Source: Pseudomonadales bacterium
GTDB taxonomy: Bacteria; Pseudomonadota; Gammaproteobacteria; Pseudomonadales; Azotimanducaceae
NCBI GenBank assembly: GCA_022448765.1
Contig: JAKUTI010000166.1
Location: 1-6,193 of the forward strand
Length of the DNA stretch: 6,193 nt
Direction: 5' to 3'
Shown here: positions 1 through 5,762 of the stretch, piece after piece
Layout of the letters: every line of letters starts with the position of its first letter
Position numbering within the stretch: position 1 is the first letter of the stretch
Program-made: the position numbers and the translations under genes
Notes under the pieces: model-generated
What the model saw: only the letters and a program-made list of their open reading frames with translations
The model's database searches: none
What the model was told of the DNA's origin: nothing

Positions 1-2
1 GA

Positions 3-368
3 CAGCGAACCCTCTTGGGGAAAGTTCGGCTGGTGAATGTTTGGGCGACCTGGTGTCCAACCTGCTTACATGAACACGCGATGCTGATGGATATCGGGAA
101 AGCGACGGGATTGTCGATTGTGGGAATTAACTATCGCGATAACGATGAGAAGGCCCGACGTTGGCTTAACGTATACGGAGATCCCTACGACTTCACAATT
201 GTGGATACAAACGGTGATTTAGGTGTCGAACTTGGTGTGTACGGTGCCCCCGAGACATTTATCGTGGACGCCGACGGCATCATCCGTTTTAGGCATGTGG
301 GCGACGTGAACGAAAGAAACTGGAATCGAGAACTTTTGCCAATCGTGGACGCGCTGATTGATGGTTAG
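3..368 (+). CDS. ccmG: CcmG/DsbE, thioredoxin-like thiol reductase of cytochrome c maturation (5'-truncated by window edge)
   Basis: Membrane-anchored periplasmic thioredoxin-fold protein that, by family knowledge, keeps apocytochrome c haem-binding cysteines (via CcmH) reduced for haem attachment. The 121 visible residues hold the active site WCPTC (Cys18 and Cys21 of the fragment), the CcmG-typical stretch GINYRDNDEKARRWL (41-55), the GVYGAPETF motif with the cis-Pro and acidic Glu (78-86), and IIRFRHVGD (93-101). These resemble E. coli CcmG closely and separate it from general thioredoxins. The frame is open to the left edge. The TTG at 15 is not the true start, because it would remove the N-terminal membrane anchor and the first strand; about 60-65 residues should lie upstream. 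The stop at 366-368 overlaps the ccmH start by 8 bp. Family assignment is firm. The alternative, a ResA/TlpA-type thioredoxin, is less likely given the ccmH and ccmI neighbours. Confidence 0.95.
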   Translation, partial: QRTLLGKVRLVNVWATWCPTCLHEHAMLMDIGKATGLSIVGINYRDNDEKARRWLNVYGDPYDFTIVDTNGDLGVELGVYGAPETFIVDADGIIRFRHVGDVNERNWNRELLPIVDALIDG

Positions 369-798
369 TTCGCTTATGTCGGGATTGCTTGGTGTGTGGG
401 TTATGGGCATATCCACCATTGATGTCTTTGAGTTCGAGAACGAAGCGGAACAACGCCGGTACAACGCCCTTATCGCCGAATTCCGATGCCCCAAGTGCCT
501 TAACACGAACCTGGCGGGTTCCGACGCCCCCGTGGCACGGGATCTAAGGCGCACCGTATACCGTTTGGTTGACGATGGATTGGCCGACGACCAAGTGCGT
601 CGCTACTTACAGGATCGTTACGGAGACTTCGTCTTGTATGACCCGCCGGTGAGAACGGATACCTGGGTCCTGTGGTTTGGACCACCGCTGCTGTTGTTGT
701 TGGGTATTTGGGTGCTCGCGAAAATGGGTCGCCGTGCCACAAGGGTTTCGCTGTCCAATGAAGAACGAGCTCGATTGGAGGCTATCCGGAAACAATGA
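361..798 (+). CDS. ccmH: CcmH, RCxxC cytochrome c maturation thiol protein (CycL/NrfF-like, single-domain form)
   Basis: Periplasm-facing, membrane-anchored thiol protein that resolves or reduces the apocytochrome c CXXCH disulfide together with CcmG. The protein is 145 aa from ATG 361. Residues 1-18 are hydrophobic and resemble a signal peptide, though without the usual basic start. The mature region opens with IDVFEF, like the E. coli TIDVLQF. The diagnostic FRCPKC motif puts the redox cysteines at 43 and 46, followed by LNTNLAGSDAPVARDLR and RYGDFVLYDPP (86-96), both family signatures. A single transmembrane helix spans about 102-120 and is followed by basic residues. An in-frame TTG at 358 is an alternative start adding one residue; neither start has a strong ribosome-binding site (weak GTGGA at 345-349), which fits coupling to ccmG. 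Unlike E. coli CcmH, this protein lacks the fused TPR domain, which is encoded separately by the next gene. Confidence 0.95.
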   Translation: MVSSLMSGLLGVWVMGISTIDVFEFENEAEQRRYNALIAEFRCPKCLNTNLAGSDAPVARDLRRTVYRLVDDGLADDQVRRYLQDRYGDFVLYDPPVRTDTWVLWFGPPLLLLLGIWVLAKMGRRATRVSLSNEERARLEAIRKQ

Positions 799-1961
799 CC
801 GCGACCTATCTAGGCATGGGCGTGGCCTTGCTCGCTACATTCGCTTGGGTTGGTTTTGGCTTTGCACGCTTTCGACCAACGACGCGGTGGTCGGACGATG
901 ACGCGCGTAAAGCGCTCTATCAAGACCGCTTGAACGAGATCGAAGTTGAGACCAAACCCGACGTAGATAGCCCCGTGGATTCGGCGGAACTCCAAGATGA
1001 ATTGGGTGTTGCTTTGCTGGCCGATCTAGAGGGGAAGAATGTCGATCGAGAGGAAACGGGTTCTTCGTTGCTTGGGATAGGCCTCGCGGTCGGCATTGTC
1101 GTTTCCTCGCTCATCCTATACTCGCATTGGGGGGATCCGGGCGCCGTATCCATTCGAAATGTTGGATCGGTGGTGATGGGAAGTAACACGACGCAACGGG
1201 ACCTTAACGAAGTCACAAAGCGATTAAACGACCGAGTAGAGAGCCGTCCTCAAGACCGAACGAGCCGGTATTATTTGGCCCTTGCACTCTTTAAGGCCGA
1301 GCGATTTTCCGATGCGGCCGAGGCGTTTGCTATGGTTCAGGTGCCGGGAGAAACACCGGTAATCGACGTCGACGTCTCCTGGGCCCAGGCTGCATTTCTG
1401 GCCGCCGGTGGCCTGCTCGATACTGATGCACGAAGGGTCGTGGATCGGATCCAGGGGTATCGGCCCGATCATCCGTCTGTGCTTGAATTATTGGTGTTAG
1501 ATGCAGTTCAAAGGCACCAGCACGAGCTCGTGGTGACCTATAGCGATAGGGCGTTACGACAAAAAATAGCAGAATCACAGCGGGGTTTTTTTGAAGGCGT
1601 TCTGGACGCAGCGAGAGCCGAAATGAGTCCTTCGCGATCCCATTTGAATGTTTCCATCGACGTTCGCTCCATTCCGAAAGAGCTTTCCTGGCTCCTGGTA
1701 TATGCCCGTTCTGAAAAAACGGGGCCACCGCTCGCCGTGGTCAAAAGACCGTTAGATGGTCGTGATTCGTACACCTTCACCCTTGATGACGCGGTCAGCA
1801 TGAACCCATTGCGGTCTATATCGTCTGCAGAACATGTGTACGTGGTTGCCCGAGTGTCGGTCACGGGTACCGCCAACAAGCATCCAGGCGATATGGAAAG
1901 ACATAGCGAACGCTTGGCAGTGAATGGAACGACCGTCCATTTGTCTTTTGTAAACGACTGA
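795..1961 (+). CDS. ccmI: CcmI (CycH), TPR apocytochrome c chaperone of cytochrome c maturation
   Basis: Inner-membrane protein that binds the C-terminal helix of apocytochrome c and presents it to CcmH/CcmG and the haem lyase (family knowledge). The protein is 388 aa, close to the usual length. Helix TM1 spans about 5-24. A cytoplasmic loop (25-90) has the typical ALYQDRLNEIE and ELQDELGVALLADLE pattern, and TM2 spans about 91-110. A periplasmic helical region follows (about 136-270) with TPR-like repeats, clearest at YYLALALFKAERFSDAAEAF (159-178). The C-terminal beta domain runs from about 280 to 388 and carries LLVYARSEKTGPPLAVVKRP and the late VVARVSVTGTANKHPGDM stretch typical of CcmI. 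ATG 795 overlaps the ccmH stop as ATGA; a GGAGG lies at 777-781, 13 nt upstream. The gene contains A6 (1561-1566) and T7 (1586-1592) runs but is intact. It is the last ccm gene here. Confidence 0.93.
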   Translation: MTATYLGMGVALLATFAWVGFGFARFRPTTRWSDDDARKALYQDRLNEIEVETKPDVDSPVDSAELQDELGVALLADLEGKNVDREETGSSLLGIGLAVGIVVSSLILYSHWGDPGAVSIRNVGSVVMGSNTTQRDLNEVTKRLNDRVESRPQDRTSRYYLALALFKAERFSDAAEAFAMVQVPGETPVIDVDVSWAQAAFLAAGGLLDTDARRVVDRIQGYRPDHPSVLELLVLDAVQRHQHELVVTYSDRALRQKIAESQRGFFEGVLDAARAEMSPSRSHLNVSIDVRSIPKELSWLLVYARSEKTGPPLAVVKRPLDGRDSYTFTLDDAVSMNPLRSISSAEHVYVVARVSVTGTANKHPGDMERHSERLAVNGTTVHLSFVND

Positions 1962-1994
1962 GAAATTGGTGAGTTGTATTACGAGTCGCAACGC

Positions 1995-2050
1995 GCGTTC
2001 GGATTAACAGAACGCTTGAGTAGTCGTCGGATTTATCGGACGGCGAACGC
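1995..2050. repeat. Cluster of short inverted repeats downstream of ccmI
   Basis: GCGTTC at 1995-2000 can pair with GAACGC at 2010-2015 (6-bp stem, 9-nt loop). Extended by one base as GCGTTCG (1995-2001), it can instead pair with CGAACGC at 2044-2050 (7 bp). Between them, GTCGTC (2023-2028) can pair with GACGGC (2039-2044) with one G-U pair. These are mutually exclusive folds at the 3' end of the ccm transcript. No T-tract follows, so a terminator is not supported; a role in mRNA 3' end protection or Rho-dependent termination is only inference. Confidence 0.35.
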
Positions 2051-2085
2051 CTAACAAATCATTGCTAACGGGTCGCGAACCGGTA

Positions 2086-2099
2086 CTTCTTGAAAGAAG
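2086..2099. repeat. Perfect 6-bp inverted repeat CTTCTT-GA-AAGAAG
   Basis: A 14-bp near-palindrome in the ccmI-smc gap. As RNA it would form a 5-bp stem with a UGAA tetraloop. No U-run follows and the stem is AT-rich, so it is a poor terminator. As DNA it could be a protein-binding site about 55 bp upstream of the putative smc -35 box. No function can be assigned. Confidence 0.35.
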
Positions 2100-2123
2100 C
2101 TCCGTCGCTCCAACGAAGGACCA

Positions 2124-2143
2124 AATTCGTTAACAATTCGTTA
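2124..2143. repeat. Tandem direct repeat of AATTCGTTA with 11-bp period upstream of the smc promoter
   Basis: The 9-mer AATTCGTTA occurs exactly at 2124-2132 and 2135-2143, offset by 11 bp (about one helical turn), so both copies face the same side of the DNA. An inverted partial copy, AACGAA, lies at 2112-2117. The block ends 10 bp before the candidate -35 box at 2154, a position suited to an activator or UP-element-like contact. The repeat is seen directly; the regulatory role is inferred. Confidence 0.5.
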
Positions 2144-2153
2144 CGTATTTAAG

Positions 2154-2183
2154 TTGTTGAAATATATGCATTTCGGCTACACT
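2154..2183 (+). promoter_or_regulatory. Candidate sigma70 promoter for smc-zipA
   Basis: TTGTTG at 2154-2159 and TACACT at 2178-2183 are separated by 18 bp. TTGAAA at 2157-2162 is an alternative -35 with a short 15-bp spacer. The elements lie in the AT-rich part of the intergenic gap, and a start near 2190 would give a leader of about 30 nt before the smc ATG. It is the best match in the gap, but similar matches arise by chance in AT-rich DNA. Confidence 0.5.
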
Positions 2184-2205
2184 ACCCTCTGCTGACTAAC
2201 AGGCA

Positions 2206-2220
2206 CAGTGTTCATCACTG
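2206..2220 (+). promoter_or_regulatory. Inverted repeat CAGTG-TTCAT-CACTG directly before the smc start
   Basis: A perfect 5-bp inverted repeat with a 5-nt spacer ends one base before ATG 2222, exactly where a Shine-Dalgarno sequence would sit. No GGAG/GAGG-like sequence is present at normal spacing. In RNA it could form a small stem-loop next to the start codon; in DNA it would be a 15-bp operator-like palindrome at roughly +16 to +30 from the predicted transcription start. The function is inferred. Confidence 0.45.
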
Positions 2221-2221
2221 A

Positions 2222-5200
2222 ATGCGACTTAAAGCGATAAAGCTTGCTGGTTTCAAATCCTTTGTCGATCCGACAACGGTCAGCCTCCCCGGAAAAACAT
2301 GTGCGGTCGTCGGTCCCAACGGTTGCGGTAAGTCAAATATCATCGATGCAGTGCGTTGGGTGATGGGAGAAAGTTCCGCCCGACAACTGCGGGGTGAGGC
2401 TCTCACGGACGTTATTTTTAGTGGTTCTAGCGCCCGTCAACCGACTGCAATGGCGAGCATCGAGTTGTTATTCGATAACAGCGATGCGCGGATAGGTGGT
2501 GTTTACGCGTCGTACGGCGAGATAGCGGTTCGACGTGAGGTGGCGCGGGACGCGCAGTCGACTTACTACTTGAATGGGAGCCGATGCCGTCGTCGTGACG
2601 TTATGGATATCTTTTTAGGTACTGGGTTCGGGCCTAGGAGCTATTCCATCATCGAACAAGGCATGATCAGCGAGATGGTGGAAGCCAAGCCGGAAGAATT
2701 AAGGGGCTATATAGAAGAAGCAGCGGGAATCTCGAAATACAGGGAACGTCGACGAGAAACGGAAAATCGGATCAAACACACGGTCGAAAATCTTGAGCGT
2801 TTAAACGACATTCGCGACGAACTGGACCGCCAGTTAGCCCACCTAAAACGCCAGTCGCGAAACGCTGAAAAGTACAGAAAGTTCAAAGAAGAAGAACGCG
2901 ATACCACGGCTGCCTTGTACACGATCAGGGTAAGAGCTCTTGAGGCCGAGTTGGTTGAGAGTGAGCAAAGACTGTCGAAACTGGATCTTGAGAATGAGCG
3001 CGATAAGACGGAGTTACAGAGCCTAGATACATCGCTTGAAAAAGCGAGGAAGGAACAATCAGAGACCACCGATATATTCACCGACACGCAGGGCAACTAC
3101 TACAAATTGGGTACCGATATTGCGCGTCTGGAGGAAGGCATTCAGTTCAATCAAGAACGGATTCTCCAACTTGGCGAGGATCGCAAGGGGGTGGTTTTTC
3201 GACAGAGTGAAACGGCGACTCAGCTCGAGATGGATGATGCAGAGATCTTGTCTTTGCAGGAACGCATCTCAAGTAAGAAACCTGAACTGGAGATGGCCGA
3301 AATTGAATTTGAACGCGCGGCTGCGGAACTTTCCGAAAAAGAGGGTTCGCTTGCTGAACAGCAACGTTTGTGGGATGAGTTTAGTGTACGTGCAAATGCA
3401 AACGATGCCGAAATCCACGTCCACGAGAGCCGTGTGGAACATTTGGGTCAAGTGCTACTGCGGCTGCGTTCTCGTCGCGATCAACTCGATATAGACGACC
3501 TGCCGTCTGGATCCGAATCAACCGATTTGCGCGACCTAGGTGAACAGGTCGAACATGTTCAAGGAACGGTCGACGCGCTGGCGGCGGATTTTGACACTTG
3601 CATTGACGCTTTAGGTAGAGCGCGAGATAGCGTCGTAGAAAGAGAACGATTGTTGGAAAACGCCCGTGCTGCCTTTCAAGCACTACGCCATGATCTTGCC
3701 TCGTTGTCCGCACTCCACGACGCATCGCTCGGTAGCGAGGGAACGGGAGCTGACGCGTGGGTAGTGGGGCAGGGTTTGTCTGAGGCGTCTCGAATACGTG
3801 ATGGCTTGACGGTGACGGCCGGTTGGGAACGCGCTGTGGAGGTTGTTCTTGGGACTGATTTGATGGCTATCCGCGTGGACGACATTACTCGATTCACGAA
3901 CAAAGTCACCGAACTGGAGGGCGGACAGGTGACGTTGTATCACCCATTGACCACCGATGATGGGTCGGTCAGCGATCTGCGACCGCTAGCGGAGCACGTT
4001 GACGACAAGGACGCTGGCCTTGGTGGTCTGTTAGATGGGATCTTTGCGGCAGAAACCATGGAAGAGGCGCTGGCAGTTCGAACCAAGCTGCGGCGGGGTG
4101 AAAGCGTGATCTTACCGAGTGGCGTCTGGCTTGGTCGAGATTGGCTACGATTCCAGCAAATCGACAAATCCGGACAAAGCGTTCTTGAACGCAGTCACGC
4201 GCTGAACGAGCTGGAGCATGAAGTTGAGGATGCAGAAGCCGGCCTAGCCGAGCTCCAGGAAGATCTCTCGTCAACGAAGGACCAGGTGCAAGCGTTGGAA
4301 GCGGAACGCGATAGTTTGCAGACTCGGCGAACCGACTTATCGGCCAAGTTGTCAACGATCAAGACCGATCACGGCGTCAACCAAGTACGCGAGGAAGAAG
4401 CGGAAGCACGTCGTTCGCATCGAAAAAAGGAACGAAAAGAATTAGAAGAACAAGTCGCACAGGAAACCACCAAGCTCGAAGAGTCGCGGACCAAATTGAT
4501 CACCCTAGTTGCCGAAGCGGATCGACTGCGGGACGAAAGAGATGAGTTAACGAAATCGCGTGATGGTGGCATTGAACAACTCGAATCAATCCGTGCTGCC
4601 TCGCGCTCCGTCGGCGAGCACTACCATGCACTCAAACTCGAATACCAGTCTCTCGATTCTTCGTTGCAGGCAAGTGAAAACGCGCGTCGCCGCTTGTTGA
4701 TGCAGCGCGGAGAGCTGGACGAACGGCTTGACGACATCGATAAGGGGTTGTCAGACAACGATCGGCCCTTGCCGACCCTCAAGAAGCAATTGGAATCGGT
4801 TTTATCAGAGCGTAGGAACGTCGATGACGAGCTCAGTTCGGTTCGTGATCGGATGGAAGTCCTTGATGTCGATATCACGCGGCAACAAGCAATGCGCGAA
4901 GAAGTGGGCGCACGGATCGAAGAGACTCGGAGTCGATTAGAAGAACTCCGTATCGAACGTGAAGGCGTCGTGGTGAAACTCGCGAACGTGAGAGAACAGT
5001 TAGAGCAGACAGGGATAAACGCTGAGGAAGCTTTAGCGCGCGTCGACCCAGAGGAAACGGAAGAGGAGTTGGGTACGACGTTGGAACTAATTGGACGGAG
5101 GATCGATCGGTTGGGAGCGATCAATCTGGCCGCGATCGAAGAGTTTGAGGAGCAATCGGAAAGGAAACAATATCTAGATCAACAGCACGCCGATCTTGAA

Positions 5201-5725
5201 GAAGCGCTCGATACGCTGAACGCAGCCATCAAACGCATCGACCGGGAGACGAGATCGCGATTCAAGGCGACCTTTGACGAAGTAAACGGTCACTTGAAAA
5301 CCATATTTCCTAAAGTGTTCGGTGGAGGACACGCTCAATTGGAGCTGACGGGGGAGGACCTGCTCGATACCGGCATTAGGCTCATGGCACGACCACCAGG
5401 TAAACGTAATGCCAACGTTCACTTGTTATCTGGAGGCGAGAAAGCGATGACGGCGGTAGCGCTCGTGTTCGCAATCTTTCAGTTAAATCCGAGCCCAGTG
5501 TGTCTCCTCGATGAGGTTGATGCGCCGTTGGACGACGCCAATGTCGTTCGATTTGCCGATCTTATCGAAGAGATGTCGAGTGAAGTGCAGTTCGTGGTGA
5601 TCACTCATAACAAGCTAACGATGGAAATGGCCGATCACCTTCTGGGCGTGACCATGAATGAACCGGGTGTGTCCCGGCTGGTCTCGGTGGATGTAGAACA
5701 AGCGGCAGAAATGGCCGTAGGTTAG
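2222..5725 (+). CDS. smc: SMC, chromosome condensin ATPase (ScpAB-partnered type), full length
   Basis: Cytoplasmic ATP-driven DNA-loop-extruding protein that dimerises through its hinge and works with ScpA and ScpB in chromosome compaction and segregation. At 1167 aa it has the standard bacterial length. The N-terminal head opens MRLKAIKLAGFKSF and has Walker A GPNGCGKS at 31-38, an arginine-finger candidate Arg57 in RQLRGE, and GTGFGPRSYSIIEQG (133-147, Q-loop Gln146). Coiled-coil arms, rich in Glu, Lys, Arg and Leu, run about 165-500 and 655-1010. The hinge between them (about 505-650) contains GWERAVEVVLG and ends near PSGVWLGRDWLRF, a form typical of gammaproteobacterial SMC. The C-terminal head has LGAINLAAIEEF (964-975), FPKVFGGGHAQLEL (from 1029), signature LSGGEK (1069-1074), Walker B CLLDEVDAP with Asp1097/Glu1098, and the switch histidine His1129 in ITHNK. 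All catalytic residues are present, with no frameshift. Start ATG 2222 is fixed by the conserved N terminus although no clear ribosome-binding site precedes it. zipA follows after about 37 bp. Confidence 0.98.
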   Translation: MRLKAIKLAGFKSFVDPTTVSLPGKTCAVVGPNGCGKSNIIDAVRWVMGESSARQLRGEALTDVIFSGSSARQPTAMASIELLFDNSDARIGGVYASYGEIAVRREVARDAQSTYYLNGSRCRRRDVMDIFLGTGFGPRSYSIIEQGMISEMVEAKPEELRGYIEEAAGISKYRERRRETENRIKHTVENLERLNDIRDELDRQLAHLKRQSRNAEKYRKFKEEERDTTAALYTIRVRALEAELVESEQRLSKLDLENERDKTELQSLDTSLEKARKEQSETTDIFTDTQGNYYKLGTDIARLEEGIQFNQERILQLGEDRKGVVFRQSETATQLEMDDAEILSLQERISSKKPELEMAEIEFERAAAELSEKEGSLAEQQRLWDEFSVRANANDAEIHVHESRVEHLGQVLLRLRSRRDQLDIDDLPSGSESTDLRDLGEQVEHVQGTVDALAADFDTCIDALGRARDSVVERERLLENARAAFQALRHDLASLSALHDASLGSEGTGADAWVVGQGLSEASRIRDGLTVTAGWERAVEVVLGTDLMAIRVDDITRFTNKVTELEGGQVTLYHPLTTDDGSVSDLRPLAEHVDDKDAGLGGLLDGIFAAETMEEALAVRTKLRRGESVILPSGVWLGRDWLRFQQIDKSGQSVLERSHALNELEHEVEDAEAGLAELQEDLSSTKDQVQALEAERDSLQTRRTDLSAKLSTIKTDHGVNQVREEEAEARRSHRKKERKELEEQVAQETTKLEESRTKLITLVAEADRLRDERDELTKSRDGGIEQLESIRAASRSVGEHYHALKLEYQSLDSSLQASENARRRLLMQRGELDERLDDIDKGLSDNDRPLPTLKKQLESVLSERRNVDDELSSVRDRMEVLDVDITRQQAMREEVGARIEETRSRLEELRIEREGVVVKLANVREQLEQTGINAEEALARVDPEETEEELGTTLELIGRRIDRLGAINLAAIEEFEEQSERKQYLDQQHADLEEALDTLNAAIKRIDRETRSRFKATFDEVNGHLKTIFPKVFGGGHAQLELTGEDLLDTGIRLMARPPGKRNANVHLLSGGEKAMTAVALVFAIFQLNPSPVCLLDEVDAPLDDANVVRFADLIEEMSSEVQFVVITHNKLTMEMADHLLGVTMNEPGVSRLVSVDVEQAAEMAVG

Positions 5726-5747
5726 CCCGACGATAAGTCGGGCCCGA
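5725..5747 (+). promoter_or_regulatory. Hairpin/palindrome in the smc-zipA spacer
   Basis: A perfect 7-bp stem GCCCGAC-GATAA-GTCGGGC occupies 5725-5743, beginning in the last base of the smc stop codon. An overlapping 10-bp palindrome, TCGGGCCCGA, covers 5738-5747 and reaches the zipA ribosome-binding region. No T-run follows, so it is not a standard terminator and readthrough into zipA is expected. It may act as an RNA stability or processing element, a weak attenuator, or a modulator of zipA translation. The structure is directly visible; its function is not. Confidence 0.55.
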
Positions 5748-5751
5748 GGTG
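5746..5751 (+). promoter_or_regulatory. Candidate zipA ribosome-binding site (GAGGTG)
   Basis: GAGGTG lies 5 nt upstream of an in-frame GTG at 5757 and 11 nt upstream of ATG 5763. Counting from GAGG alone, the gaps are 7 and 13 nt. The spacing favours GTG 5757 while codon preference favours ATG 5763, so the start is not settled. Confidence 0.5.
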
Positions 5752-5762
5752 CTCTAGTGGAC

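Larger units (their letters stand above)
1962..2221. other. Intergenic region between ccmI and smc (no gene seen)
   Basis: This 260-bp gap lies between a likely operon end and a likely operon start. I see no convincing reading frame and no tRNA-like fold. The ccmI-proximal half (1990-2100) is rich in short inverted repeats but has no GC-rich stem followed by a T-run, so no factor-independent terminator can be called for the ccm operon. The smc-proximal part is AT-rich (about 2123-2173) and holds a direct repeat, a candidate promoter and a leader inverted repeat, which are listed separately. Confidence 0.8.

Noticed and set aside
15..17. TTG as the start codon of ccmG
   Set aside because: Starting here would place the active-site WCPTC at residues 13-17 and remove the membrane anchor and first strand. 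The frame is open to the window edge, so the gene is truncated.
1581..1595. GGGG followed by T7 as a possible intrinsic terminator inside ccmI
   Set aside because: No complementary upstream stem is present and the sequence is in-frame coding DNA.
1330..1728. Minus-strand Arg/Pro-rich open frame opposite ccmI
   Set aside because: It is opposite a gene with clear CcmI features, and its composition is typical of antisense shadows.
2070..2120. Possible tRNA in the ccmI-smc gap (suggested by a hairpin and a CTCCAA sequence)
   Set aside because: There is no T-loop GTTCRA consensus, no acceptor pairing and no cloverleaf.
3036..3494. Plus-strand alternative-frame open frame of 152 codons inside smc
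   Set aside because: It is fully embedded in the conserved smc frame, has no family resemblance and no credible start context.
4621..5124. Minus-strand open frame of 167 codons within smc
   Set aside because: Its Ser/Arg-rich low-complexity translation is the complement of the Glu/Arg-rich coiled-coil codons of smc, so it is a compositional artefact.
5725..5750. Intrinsic terminator after smc
   Set aside because: The stem is perfect but no T-run follows, and zipA begins within 20 bp, so a full terminator is unlikely.
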